This document shows, piece by piece, positions 18,001-25,952 of a stretch of DNA of 33,625 nt (its first letter is position 1; each line of letters begins with the position of its first letter). Source of the DNA: Streptomyces sp. LBL. Lineage in GTDB: Bacteria; Actinomycetota; Actinomycetes; Streptomycetales; Streptomycetaceae. Made by a program: the position numbers and the translations under genes. The stretch spans positions 1-33,625 of the forward strand of contig NZ_JARXYX010000057.1 in the NCBI RefSeq assembly GCF_029893585.1, in the 5' to 3' direction. The notes under the pieces are model-generated. The model ran no database searches. It worked only from the letters and a program-made list of their open reading frames with translations, and was not told the origin of the DNA.

Positions 18001-18336
18001 CGTCGGGCAATGTGCGTTCCGGCTGCCGGACCAGGTGACCGTGCCGTCGGCGCGGTCTGGGAGCACGGCTGTGAGAGTGCTTCCTTCCTGCGATGCGTGG
18101 CCCGCGAGCCAATTGCCGTAAACGCCTCTCGCTCGCAGGACGCCGTGTTCCTGTGTGATCTCCAGATCCCCGCCCGGCACCAGCAGTTGACGGACCTCGT
18201 TGTTCGCGAACCTCGTACTCTCAGCCCAGACGGGCTTCGTGCTCACGTACATGCGCAGTGCTTTCAGCAGTGATTGGCGTATCCCGTGGTGTTCTGCGGC
18301 CCCGGAAAGAAGACCGGGAACCGAGAACGAGACCAT
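15085..18336 (-). CDS. SF2 (DEAD/DEAH) helicase with a nuclease-like C-terminal domain
   Basis: 1083 aa. Helicase motifs are in order: MPTGTGKT (Lys about 164), VDEAHHAP (about 270), FTATPFRED (about 298), and QFIGRFTRA (about 452). The N-terminal 110 aa are a separate small domain. After the helicase core comes about 400 aa of unassigned sequence. Near 925-966 lies FDVLIDDDRSGEAADLVGL followed by a beta strand with VTLVHCKYSKE and DLYEVCGQA, an acidic-then-Lys pattern suggestive of a PD-(D/E)xK nuclease. Such large helicase-nuclease fusions are frequent in phage-defence loci, which fits its place next to the Wadjet-like operon. The ATG at 18336 lacks a clear Shine-Dalgarno; GTG 18366 is possible. 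Helicase is certain; the nuclease and the defence role are inferences. Confidence 0.8.
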   Translation of the reverse strand: MVSFSVPGLLSGAAEHHGIRQSLLKALRMYVSTKPVWAESTRFANNEVRQLLVPGGDLEITQEHGVLRARGVYGNWLAGHASQEGSTLTAVLPDRADGTVTWSGSRNAHCPTTVVKSYRGAIEFRPHEEPHSLRRPQIGALHAVMAHWASGVGGPGIVVMPTGTGKTETMLALLVAASMRRLLVLVPSAVLRDQVAGKFETLGILQREQIVAPDALRPTVGRLEHGFKDSAEATRFVQACNVVVATPQILSRSLPEVRDALLESFTHLIVDEAHHAPARTWADIISAFCDRPVLLFTATPFREDRRSLPGRIVFRFPLREAQRDGYFQRINYRAVTGMHDLDAKLAHLAVEQLRSDLAAGHDHLLMARAENIPKAEEIAALYERLAPEFTPSVVHQGIGVTRRRAVMAILKERQCRIIVCVDILGEGFDEPALKIAAMHTARKSLSPMIQFIGRFTRAASGLGEATILVAHEPRTGTSPLRQLLREDADWNHLLRDLTDRATSAAESVNEFDASFHGGPDDTDVTTLEPKLSAVAYRTPCVQWTPEAALNLFTGNSRVRGQTISIGHDDQIAWFIVEHRTVVRWLTPSALQDVLNELFILYFDKEKRLLYLHGSENSSTYRELAEAVLGTECELINGARPYQVLAGLDRLIPTNVGLRDARDHFTRFSMHAGSDVSQGFGSAQEHKTKTHITASGLDNGDSVSISAAALGRFWSPATASSLKAWMDWCDMQGSKILDDSIDLQKVFKGFIIPQDLTERPELVLLGVQWPWTVYAASRNRLTILLDGQRYALTDVSFEVDDYSCTGPFLFSLVTDVWRVPYRAEVSVKGLTYHPRGRDATVISGNGRAALTETLEEWLNANKPDLFLEGDHLIDDDSKLITPRYDRRPFDTALLTPLDWSGVDLTVESQRPQRRPHSIQHRISAHLQATASFDVLIDDDRSGEAADLVGLRIDGEYLDVTLVHCKYSKERPGTRVEDLYEVCGQAMGSAKWRRKVESLLEHLRARAVHYVRRNPGSSPYDVGGHEDLLAIMERARLLFPRFHTVIAQPGLQAGSATDRQLYLLAGAEKYVQQVTAGDFTVYCSD

Positions 18337-18467
18337 GTGGCGAAACAGGCGCTGACCACTGCACACCGCCTACGTACCGAAGGAGGCACAAACGCGCCGT
18401 GTCGTTAGAGACAGTCACCAGCTTGGCGTCGTCCTGGGTGGCTAGATGCACCACGCTGGACAGGCCG

Positions 18468-19095
18468 TCAGGCGGAATCTGGGCCGGGGCCGTCGGCATC
18501 GGTGTTCAGGGCCTTGTCGACGAACTCGCGTACCAGCTGCCTGACGTGTGCGGCCAGCACGACCTGTTCCCACTGGGGTGCAAATGCGCGCTGCCAGCAG
18601 CGCATCCGGAAGCAGATCGATCCGTCCTCCTCTACTGAACCCCACGCGGAGTGGGGCTGCTTCGGGTACGGGCCGTGAGGGTCGGGCACGAACGTCTGCA
18701 GCACGATGTCGGGCTGGTGGCGCGGCGGCCCGGTCCTGGCGCGGCGGCAGCCTTTGCACTGCGGGAGGTGGCTGACCGCGCTTGGCCGGTAGATGAACCG
18801 GTGGCCGCCGCCTTCGTAGGTGTTGCAGCTGGCGCACACACGGGCCGCGCACGAATCCGTGTGTGTGGCAGTGGTCCCAGTACACCGCCTGCCGCGGACC
18901 GGGACACATCCGGCACAAGAACGCCTCCGGCTGCGAGTTCTTCAGCAGCGACGCATACAGCCGACCGTGCAGGTGGTCCTTGTAGGGACGGGCGACGGAG
19001 GCGGCGCACGTGGGGCACAGGGGGTGTGTAGCCGCTGTTGCTGGACGTGCGCCACTTCCAGACGTCTCCGGTGGCGGCCGAGGACGACATGCCCG
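18468..19095 (-). pseudogene. Frameshifted, N-terminally truncated EndoVII-type HNH gene copy
   Basis: The translation matches the C-terminal half of the next gene, but in three pieces in different frames. Piece one has DVWKWRTSSNSGYT. A one-base gain in the G-run at 19020-19024 shifts into LCPTCAASVARPY and CRMCPGPRQAVYWDHCH. A second one-base gain at 18840, inside a CACACA tract, shifts into VCASCNTYEGG, running to the stop at 18468. All zinc ligands and the DHCH core would be present if both shifts were undone. The copy lacks the N-terminal 190 or so residues of its neighbour and is only moderately similar to it, so the duplication is old. Both shifts fall in slippery tracts, so sequencing error must also be considered. 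Confidence 0.75.
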
Positions 19096-19103
19096 GCGTC
19101 CCG

Positions 19104-20303
19104 CTACAGCCCGGAGTTGATGGCTTCGTCGATGAACCGGCGTACGAGAAGCTTCACTTCGTCCGATGGGACGGTGACGGACCATGAAAGCTCCGGCTGA
19201 TGCTGATAGCACTGGAACCGGGCCACGACCGATCCGTCGTCCTCGACGTAGAACCACCTCCAGGACAGCTCGTGCGTGCATGCCGCGTGTGGTTCGAATA
19301 CGGCAAGGCAGCGGACGATGTCGGCGTGGTGCTGAAGGGGGAGGGTCCGCTGAGCGCGGCAGTCCGTGCACTGTAGAAGGTGCTCGACCGCTCCGGGACG
19401 GTCGATGAACCCCCGAGTGCCCTCGGAGTTGTTGCACTTCACGCACAACGGCCCGCGGAACAGATCGTGGGAATGGCAGTGGTCCCAGTACAGGGCCCGC
19501 CGAGGCTCAGGACACATCCGGCACAGGAAAACCTCGGCGGGAGAGCGTTTGGCGAATCCCTTCGTGTACTGGCGGCCTCGCAGATGGCCGGTGTAGGGCC
19601 GGGAGGCTCGGGCAGCACACGACGGGCACAGGACGACGAATCCTGAGGCGCTGGAGGAACGCCACTGCTTGCGGCCGGCCGGCGTTCCGCAGCCGCTGCA
19701 CACATCGTCCTGCGCTGCGAGGCTGGCTTCGACCTCCTCAGCCCGGTCCAGCACAGCAGCATAGGCGCGAGGAACCAGCCACTCCTTCCCCGACCAGACC
19801 ATCAGCGGCAGCGGCCGGGTGCTCGCGATGGTCCGCCGCGTGAAAGCTTCGGGCAGCTGCTGCCCGGTGAAATTCTTGGGTAGGACACCGGGGCCCTGCT
19901 TCTGAGGAAGCTCGGACTCATCGGTGGCCTGAGAGATCCACTGCCAGACGCGAGAGCGCCAGGTGTGTGGCTCGCTGCCCTCCAGGCCGGCGTCGACCAG
20001 GTCGCCGGGGTCGATCCCGAGTCCGGCGAGCCGCTTGCCGGACTTCTGGATGTCCCGGTCGAGGAAGCGCCATTGCTGCCGGTACTTGTAGCCGGGCACG
20101 GCCATATCACCGATGAGCACGTGGCTGGCAGCGGCGAACGTGTAGCGGTTCACATGATCCAGATACGCGGGGACTGTCGTGTGATGGGTGAGGTCGCCAA
20201 GCCTTTGGTGTGCTGCCTGGAGTGAGAGCCACATGAGGCACAGCTCCTTGAGATCGCTGATAGAGACAACGGACGAGTCACTGAGCAGGCCGACAGGCGG
20301 CAC
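19104..20303 (-). CDS. HNH endonuclease of the recombination endonuclease VII type
   Basis: 399 aa. The C-terminal half holds paired zinc ligands CSGCG and CPSC, then the endonuclease VII core CRMCPEPRRALYWDHCH, LFRGPLCVKCNNSEG and CTDC. This is the order of T4 gp49-like HNH nucleases, where the DHxH pair and the Asn of CN form the active site. Those enzymes cut branched DNA. The N-terminal 190 aa are helical and unrecognised. The GTG at 20303 is 24 nt after the tniQ stop with only a weak AAGG; ATG 20234 is possible. Its position as last gene of the Tn7-like operon suggests co-expression with transposition genes; a role in joint resolution or targeting is speculation. Confidence 0.75.
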   Translation of the reverse strand: MPPVGLLSDSSVVSISDLKELCLMWLSLQAAHQRLGDLTHHTTVPAYLDHVNRYTFAAASHVLIGDMAVPGYKYRQQWRFLDRDIQKSGKRLAGLGIDPGDLVDAGLEGSEPHTWRSRVWQWISQATDESELPQKQGPGVLPKNFTGQQLPEAFTRRTIASTRPLPLMVWSGKEWLVPRAYAAVLDRAEEVEASLAAQDDVCSGCGTPAGRKQWRSSSASGFVVLCPSCAARASRPYTGHLRGRQYTKGFAKRSPAEVFLCRMCPEPRRALYWDHCHSHDLFRGPLCVKCNNSEGTRGFIDRPGAVEHLLQCTDCRAQRTLPLQHHADIVRCLAVFEPHAACTHELSWRWFYVEDDGSVVARFQCYQHQPELSWSVTVPSDEVKLLVRRFIDEAINSGL

Positions 20304-20327
20304 TGCCTTGCTGGGGGAAGAGAGATG

Positions 20328-21476
20328 TCACGGGCAGGGCGCCGACCCGAGCCGGGGCAAGGGCACTGGTTCCCAGCCACCGGTGAGGAAGGCTGCCCCG
20401 GCCTCTTCGCATACGGTGCGGGCACGCCGGTCGGTGAGGAAGCCGGCACGGTCGCTGTACTCGGTGGGCCGGGCCGCCGTCCGGTGCACCGTCCACAAGC
20501 CGTCGCTTTCGGTGCCGTCCGCAGCGGTGAGCCGGCGCAGCCACCGATCGAGGGGATCGGTCTGCGCGGCTTTCCTGGGCCTGGTGCGGGTGTAGGCGAT
20601 CAGCCAGTCCGCGAGCCACGGCCTGTCGGCCCGGCGGCTGATTTCCCGGAGCAGCAATTCCGTCGCGGCGCCTGCCCCTTCGGCCGCGGCCGTCTCACGT
20701 AGCCGCTGCTGCCAGCGCGGAGCGCCGAGCAGCCGGGCCACAGCGATCGTCTCGGGGTAGGACACCAGCGCATGCGCCACCACGGCCGTCGGCATGGATC
20801 CCGTGACCGCAGCCAGCCGCCGTACACGGTCCTGCCAGACCGTCTCGGATCTCCACCCCTGTACCTGCCACGACCACACCACCGCCGCGGCGAGAGCCAC
20901 CACCTCCGCCGCATCAGGACGTGCCCGCACGAGAGCGGCATGGTGACGGTGAGCGGTGAGGACCTCGGGCAGAGTTTCCAGCGGAATGCTCGCCGGTCTC
21001 CCGGGATGTGCGAGGAGCCAGCACCGGTGACGCAGGCAGATGTGCCCGGCCGTTCCCGGGTACACCAGTACCGGCCGTCCGGGCCGCCAGGACCGCCCGG
21101 TACACGAAGGGCAGGCCCCCACCCATGCCTCGCCCGGCATGTACCAGGCCGCCCGCAGGTTCTCGCCGTCCGCGAGCCGCCCGTGCGGGGCGGCGAGAGC
21201 GGGCAGCAGGTGGGCGAGCCGGGACAGGGGAAGACCGGTGGAGCGGGTCAGGGCCATTCGTGCGGGTGTGTTGAAAAACAGTTCCAGGCCGGTGCCTGGA
21301 GTACCCGTCACCTGCACTTGGTGCGGGCCGTTCAGGATGCCCCGCAGCAGATCTTGCGCGGGCAGACCGTACGAAGCGGCCATCCTGCGGAACCAGGAGC
21401 CGGTCAGCTCCCCTGCCACGGGCGGAATGCGAACAAGCGTGGAGACAGCGGCAGGGGTGGGGGCTTGCACCGGCAT
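20328..21476 (-). CDS. tniQ: TniQ/TnsD-like target-selection protein
   Basis: 382 aa with the TniQ start pattern: GELTGSWFRRMAASYGL near 22-38, then a zinc-finger pair CPSC (about 121-124) and HICLRH (about 144-149). The rest is helical. In Tn7-like and Tn5053-like elements TniQ binds the target site or a targeting complex and recruits the AAA+ regulator. It follows tniB after a 153-nt gap, larger than other gaps in this operon, so it may have its own start signals. Length is in the normal range. No CRISPR-type genes are visible nearby, so targeting is probably by the protein itself. Confidence 0.8.
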   Translation of the reverse strand: MPVQAPTPAAVSTLVRIPPVAGELTGSWFRRMAASYGLPAQDLLRGILNGPHQVQVTGTPGTGLELFFNTPARMALTRSTGLPLSRLAHLLPALAAPHGRLADGENLRAAWYMPGEAWVGACPSCTGRSWRPGRPVLVYPGTAGHICLRHRCWLLAHPGRPASIPLETLPEVLTAHRHHAALVRARPDAAEVVALAAAVVWSWQVQGWRSETVWQDRVRRLAAVTGSMPTAVVAHALVSYPETIAVARLLGAPRWQQRLRETAAAEGAGAATELLLREISRRADRPWLADWLIAYTRTRPRKAAQTDPLDRWLRRLTAADGTESDGLWTVHRTAARPTEYSDRAGFLTDRRARTVCEEAGAAFLTGGWEPVPLPRLGSAPCP

Positions 21477-21629
21477 CGTCCTTTGTACGTGGGGGTGTCG
21501 AGGGCAGGGTGGGGCCCGGCGCGCGGCAATGGCTCGGCGCCCCCTCGTAGAGGGGAAGGGAGGACTACGGGCGGGCGGGCCCGTGGCAGGACGGGCGGGA
21601 GGCCCGGGCGGGACCTCCCAAAGCGACGG

Positions 21630-22664
21630 TCAGCTGTCGGGGCGTTGCCAGCGGGTGTCGCGCGCCGCGTTCGTGGCCTGGATGTCGAGGACTACCTGCG
21701 CCAGTTGTTTCTTCGTGATCGCGAGGCTCCCGTCCAGGATGGAGCGGATCGCGGCTTCTCTGATGAGGAGGGAGAGGCTGGCCATTACGCCGCCGGTGAG
21801 GAGATGGATGTAGGCGGCGTGGCGTACCAGCGTTCCGGGCCGGTGGCGGTCCAGCCGCAGCGCCCCCTCCATGTCGCCCAGGAGGGTGTGCCACATCTTC
21901 TTCTGTTCCGGGGTGCCGTTGAGCAGCGGGGGAGTGCGCAGGAGTTTGCAGCGGGCGGCGAGCTGGGCGCCGCGGGGCCCGGTCAGCAGCGGTGAGTCCT
22001 CCACGTTGACACCGGCCAGCACGAACGTCGCGGGTACCCGTTCCATCAGGGTCTTGACCTGGTCGGAGGTGTCGGCGCCGGGCCGTGTACGGGTGTTGAG
22101 CAGGTGCACGTCGTCGATGAACACCAGCCGGGTGCCCCGCTCCAACATGACGTGGCACACGGCGTTGGTGATGGTGTGTTCGGTCATCCGGTCGTGGACG
22201 GGAATGCCGGCGAACCGGGCGAGGACCTTGGCCAGGTTCCTGGGCGTGTAGGTGGGCGGGACGGAAGCGAACAGCACGGGCATGGAACCCTCCAGGCCCG
22301 GCCGGCGGCGCCGTTCGCTCAGTTCGAAGAACCTGCCGAGTTCCGTGAGCGTGGTCGACTTTCCCGCCCCCGGTGGCCCGGACACGATCAGCCCGCGCCG
22401 GGCCGTGCTCGACTGCCGGTTGTTCACCAGCAGAGTGACCCTCAGCTCTGCCATCGCCCGCTCCATAGAAGGCGTCTTGAGGGTGACGAACTCCGAGTGA
22501 TAGTCCAGCCGCCTCGTACGGTTCCAGGACGGGTCGTCCACCGGCGGGGCGATCCCCCGCAGACGGCAGACGTACTCCTGCCACCGGACGCAGTCGGTGA
22601 CCGCGCCCTGAGTGATATCGCCGTCAAAAGAGTCGCCGCCCTCGGCAGCAGTTACGGCAGCCAC
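21630..22664 (-). CDS. tniB: TniB/TnsC-like AAA+ transposition regulator
   Basis: 344 aa. Walker A is GPPGAGKST (about 96-104), Walker B LVFIDDVHLL (about 179-188), and a sensor region VLAGVN follows. The GTG start lies inside the 3' end of the transposase gene (13-nt overlap), with GGAGG five bases upstream, so it is translationally coupled. TniB/TnsC ATPases form filaments on target DNA and pass the site from TniQ to the DDE transposase. Motifs and length are ordinary for the family. Confidence 0.88.
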   Translation of the reverse strand: MAAVTAAEGGDSFDGDITQGAVTDCVRWQEYVCRLRGIAPPVDDPSWNRTRRLDYHSEFVTLKTPSMERAMAELRVTLLVNNRQSSTARRGLIVSGPPGAGKSTTLTELGRFFELSERRRRPGLEGSMPVLFASVPPTYTPRNLAKVLARFAGIPVHDRMTEHTITNAVCHVMLERGTRLVFIDDVHLLNTRTRPGADTSDQVKTLMERVPATFVLAGVNVEDSPLLTGPRGAQLAARCKLLRTPPLLNGTPEQKKMWHTLLGDMEGALRLDRHRPGTLVRHAAYIHLLTGGVMASLSLLIREAAIRSILDGSLAITKKQLAQVVLDIQATNAARDTRWQRPDS

Positions 22665-24820
22665 TGGTCCTCCTCGAAGTCCTGGTCGCTGAGGATGAGA
22701 GACCCTCCCGAGACACGGCCGGCCTCGAGCCCGCCACCGACGACGTCCTCGTCGTTCTCCTCGTTCTCGTCCGGCCAGGTCTCGTCGTCGGGATCCGGCG
22801 TCGCGTACACGCCGGCCAGCCCGAACGACGGCGCGGGCACATCCAGCACGTTGAGTTCGCCGGAAGGCACCTGCACCGTATCCGCGGCACGGGACTTGGC
22901 CACCACCCGCCGCTCCACGGCGGACAGCTTCTCCTTACGTGCGGCCCGCCTGAGGAAGGCGTCCAGGGCCAGGGCCAGTTCGGCCTCGTGTTCCTCACGC
23001 GAGCCGGTGCGCTCGACCACCTTGCAGATGTGCTCCCAGACGTGGTGCGTGAACGGGAGGGCGACCGAAGTGGTGTGGATCCACGCCACCTCACGAAAAC
23101 CCTCCGGCAACCGGACCCAGATCCGGACCGGGTCGTAAGGGTTGTAGTGCACCTCCCACAGACCCTTTTGCGCCCGTACCCCGGAGTCCTGCCCCCGGTG
23201 GCCGTTGAGGCAACTGTCGTCATAGGTGCGGTAATCGAACCGGATACCGGCATCGGTGATCGGCTGCCAGCGCACCGGCAGCAGCTCCACGAAGTCGTCC
23301 GCCGACAAAGGCACCGGCACGTACCCGGCGACGGGCAGCAGCGCCGCCCACATCTGGTTCGGGGTGAGAGCCTTCTTCGGCATCAGCGGGTGGCGCAGCC
23401 CTGCGTGCGGGCGGTGGTGCCAGTACACGAGGAACTCCTCCCACAATGCCTGGAGTTCTGCCACGGTCCACAGCGGCTCCTGCTCGACCTTGGAGCCGCG
23501 CTCGCTCACATTCGAACCGGTGTGGCCGGGCAGCCACTGACAGAACAGCGAATTGATCGACCCGAACGACCTCTCCACATGTCCCTTGGCCGGTCCGTTG
23601 GCCGGAGGCACCGGCTGCAGCGAAATGCCCAAGCTCTCGCACGCCGCCCGGGTGGCCGGGGAGACAAACACCTTGCCCTGGTCGACCACGACCGTCTCGG
23701 GCACGATCACCGGACGAGCCGCCGCGTCCTTCAACCGCTCGTCCACAGAAGTCAGCCGCTCGTGCGGCACGACCGACGCGGCCATCGACAGCCCCGCAGA
23801 CCAGCCGGGCCGCATCACCATCGGCGTCATCATCTGCGCCAGCAGCACCGCCACGTCCGTCAGCTTGCTTCCCGCCGGCCGCAGCACCCCCCACAGCCCG
23901 CACACGGCCACATCCACGGCGATAGTCAGCTCCAGCCGCCCCACCACCCCGTCGTCCAGGACCACCAGCACATCCAACGGCGTGCTGTCCAACATCACGA
24001 TCTCACCCGGACGCAGCGCCAGCGTCGGCTTGAACGGCGGGGCCGGACGGGCGGCGCGGGCACGCCGCTGCGCCACCGTCCCCTGCAACCCGAGGGATGT
24101 CTCCACCGTGTCGAGGAGCTTGTTGAACGTGGACTGCGCCGGCACCTTGACCGGCCGCCCGCCATGCTTGCGGTGGTGGTCCTCCAGCCACCACCGGACC
24201 TCCCCGCGCATCCGCTTCTTCCACCCCCGCGACCGGGAGCGAGAAGCCTCGACAGGCAGCAGGGCGCGCAGCGCCTCGACCACCTGCGGATCGGCCCGGT
24301 CCAACTGCGTCGAGCCACCACGCTTCTTGACCAGCCCCCACACCCCGTCCGCGTGATAGCGCGCACGCCACCTGCGCACCGTCGCCCGGCTCACGTCCGC
24401 CCAGCCCTGCGCGGCCAGTTCATCGGCCTTCGCCTGCTCACGCTGGGCCAGCGTGGTGGACGCGGGATCGTACTCGGACCTCACCGACGCCGTGCCGTCC
24501 AGGGCGGGACACCCGGTCTCCACCTCACGGACGTGCCGCTCCAGCTCGAACGCACGCCACTGTTCGCCCTCGGACACCGTCGACAGCAGGCCCATCTGCG
24601 GTACCCGCAGACGCGGCGGACCGCCCACCGACTCGAAGGTGGCATCGCCGAGCAGCTTCGCCAGCCCGAACACCGCCAGCGTGTCTTCCCCGCCCTCCTC
24701 CTCCGTCCCGGACAGCCAGATCCGCGCGCCGGATACAGAGGATGCCTCGATCCCTGTGACGGTCCATTGCCGCCCGCCGTAGCGCACGACAGTGCCGGGC
24801 TCCAAACGGGGCCGGCTCAC
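22652..24820 (-). CDS. tniA: TniA/TnsB-like DDE transposase
   Basis: 722 aa from GTG 24820, which overlaps the tnsA stop as GTGA; the open frame continues upstream but only over tnsA. The N-terminus has a small beta domain (VRYGGRQWTVTGIE), then a helix-turn-helix (VSRATVRRWRARY) and an rve integrase core. The DDE triad is Asp in IVMLDSTPLD (about 277), Asp in VVVDQGKV (about 380) and Glu in GHVERSFGS (about 416). A Mu-transposase-like C-terminal beta barrel and an acidic tail (about 690-722) follow; the tail probably binds TniB. It makes the 3'-end cuts and strand transfer. All catalytic residues are present. Confidence 0.9.
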   Translation of the reverse strand: MSRPRLEPGTVVRYGGRQWTVTGIEASSVSGARIWLSGTEEEGGEDTLAVFGLAKLLGDATFESVGGPPRLRVPQMGLLSTVSEGEQWRAFELERHVREVETGCPALDGTASVRSEYDPASTTLAQREQAKADELAAQGWADVSRATVRRWRARYHADGVWGLVKKRGGSTQLDRADPQVVEALRALLPVEASRSRSRGWKKRMRGEVRWWLEDHHRKHGGRPVKVPAQSTFNKLLDTVETSLGLQGTVAQRRARAARPAPPFKPTLALRPGEIVMLDSTPLDVLVVLDDGVVGRLELTIAVDVAVCGLWGVLRPAGSKLTDVAVLLAQMMTPMVMRPGWSAGLSMAASVVPHERLTSVDERLKDAAARPVIVPETVVVDQGKVFVSPATRAACESLGISLQPVPPANGPAKGHVERSFGSINSLFCQWLPGHTGSNVSERGSKVEQEPLWTVAELQALWEEFLVYWHHRPHAGLRHPLMPKKALTPNQMWAALLPVAGYVPVPLSADDFVELLPVRWQPITDAGIRFDYRTYDDSCLNGHRGQDSGVRAQKGLWEVHYNPYDPVRIWVRLPEGFREVAWIHTTSVALPFTHHVWEHICKVVERTGSREEHEAELALALDAFLRRAARKEKLSAVERRVVAKSRAADTVQVPSGELNVLDVPAPSFGLAGVYATPDPDDETWPDENEENDEDVVGGGLEAGRVSGGSLILSDQDFEEDQWLP

Positions 24821-25614
24821 CGTCCGGCCTCCGCCGCACACGCCACCGCGACGGCCCGCGCGTGCAGCGGACGCTCCAGCGGCACACTCAGCACACCCGC
24901 CCACAGCGCGTGGAACACCGACGGCCACACCGCGATCGGATCACCCAGCAGCCGCACCCCCTCGACCAAGGCAGTCGGTACCCGGAAACACTCGGCCACC
25001 TCCGCCAACAGGCCCTGCGCACACCGCGGATGCCGGTAGCCGGCAAGCCAGCGCACATTGGCCTCCACCACCAACGGCGGCGGTCCGACCAGACGGTAGC
25101 GCCAGCCCGCCGCAGCCGCCGCACCTTCGACGTGGGCGGCGCGCCGCACCAGCCGCCTCCCCGCCCCGAACCGGCTCGCACAGTCCACCAGCAGCCCGCT
25201 GCCGTCCGCCAGCCGCGCCATCAGATGCGGCGCGTGCGACACGGTCCTGCCGCCCCGGCCGCGCCACAGCAGCTCCACCGGCCGACAGGCCAGGGCCACC
25301 ACCTGCGGGTCACGGTCCAGCATCATGACCTGCGTGCGCATGGCCTTGAAGCCGTAGTGCACCAGACGGCGGTTGGTCGCTGACCACCACCAACCCGGTG
25401 ACACCCGGCGGCCCTTGAGGACCGGGAACTGCCGCACCGTCAGACACTTCTCCAGCCGCCGTTCACCGGCGGCCTCCAGCCACGGAATCTCATGCTCGAT
25501 GCCGCAGGGGTCCACCAACCGTGCGCTCATGCGAGCCGGATCCGCCAGGCGGCTCCGGCTACGGGGAAACGGGACAGCTCCAGAGTGCTGCCTTACGGAG
25601 GACACAGCAGACAC
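24817..25614 (-). CDS. tnsA: TnsA-like heteromeric transposase endonuclease subunit, probably catalytically inactive
   Basis: 265 aa. GTG 25614 is chosen because GGGAG stands six bases before it; ATG 25530 would be shorter and lacks a site. Family landmarks are the WWWSATNRRLVHYGF region, MMLDRDPQVVAL, HAPHLMARLADGSG, and WRYRLVG with VEANVRWLAGYRHPR. In active TnsA the pattern is GFE..LE, then PD, then VDV(R/K). Here those positions read GFKAMR, PH and VDCAS, so the first acid, the Asp and the basic residue are all replaced. TnsA cuts the 5' ends so that Tn7 moves by cut and paste; without it, related elements copy by cointegrates. It is first in the operon. Confidence 0.8.
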   Translation of the reverse strand: MSAVSSVRQHSGAVPFPRSRSRLADPARMSARLVDPCGIEHEIPWLEAAGERRLEKCLTVRQFPVLKGRRVSPGWWWSATNRRLVHYGFKAMRTQVMMLDRDPQVVALACRPVELLWRGRGGRTVSHAPHLMARLADGSGLLVDCASRFGAGRRLVRRAAHVEGAAAAAGWRYRLVGPPPLVVEANVRWLAGYRHPRCAQGLLAEVAECFRVPTALVEGVRLLGDPIAVWPSVFHALWAGVLSVPLERPLHARAVAVACAAEAGR

Positions 25615-25952
25615 AGGTAACTCCCTTTATAGCAGGGGGAATTCAGGAAAATGCGCCATCCGGGCGGCCCGGGAGGGCCTTCAACACCGGCGCAGTGGAG
25701 CAACGGGCTGTCCTGCGCCGACGGGCCGTGCCAGACGGACCGCATCCGGGCAGCACGGCATGAGGGCATGCGCCGAGACAGCAGAGAGCACCAGCACGGT
25801 GCAGGAACAGACCAGTTCGACATGGTGGGAAGCGCTACGGCCGGCGGATGGCAGCGAGGCCTTCGCACCACGGATCAGGGCCGCTCAGGACGGCTCTGTG
25901 ACGGTGATAATGACGCCCGCGGCACCACACCGGCCGCGGGACGCCGGCAGGG
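25615..25952. other. Gene-free stretch upstream of tnsA, expected site of the transposon end and promoter
   Basis: No gene is seen. Next to tnsA are the Shine-Dalgarno GGGAG and, on the minus strand, TATAAA just ahead of it, which could be a -10-like box; no good -35 was found. A compact palindrome CCGGGCGGCCCGG sits at 25660-25672. Repeated TnsB sites would be expected here but were not obvious. Confidence 0.4.

Larger units (their letters stand above)
20328..25614 (-). mobile_element. Tn7-like transposition module tnsA-tniA-tniB-tniQ
   Basis: Four genes in the canonical order and on one strand, with overlaps at the first two junctions. The EndoVII-type HNH gene follows in the same direction. 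In Tn7-like elements the tnsA side faces one transposon end and the cargo lies beyond tniQ, so one end is expected just above 25614 and the cargo would be to the left. I could not identify TGT/ACA ends or repeated TnsB sites by eye, so only the gene module is annotated. Confidence 0.75.

Noticed and set aside
18442..19446. 334-aa minus-strand open frame as one HNH protein
   Set aside because: Its first 100 or so residues are an out-of-frame reading of the intact HNH gene and its end runs out of frame after DHCH; only the middle is genuine, so I annotated a pseudogene.
22988..25039. 683-aa plus-strand open frame opposite tniA
   Set aside because: His/Arg/Pro-rich antisense shadow of the DDE transposase gene.
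25741..25753. Shared 13-mer CGCATCCGGGCAG with 32632-32644 as a transposon end pair
   Set aside because: Same orientation, inside a coding region at the second site, and not extended by further similarity; probably chance in GC-rich DNA.
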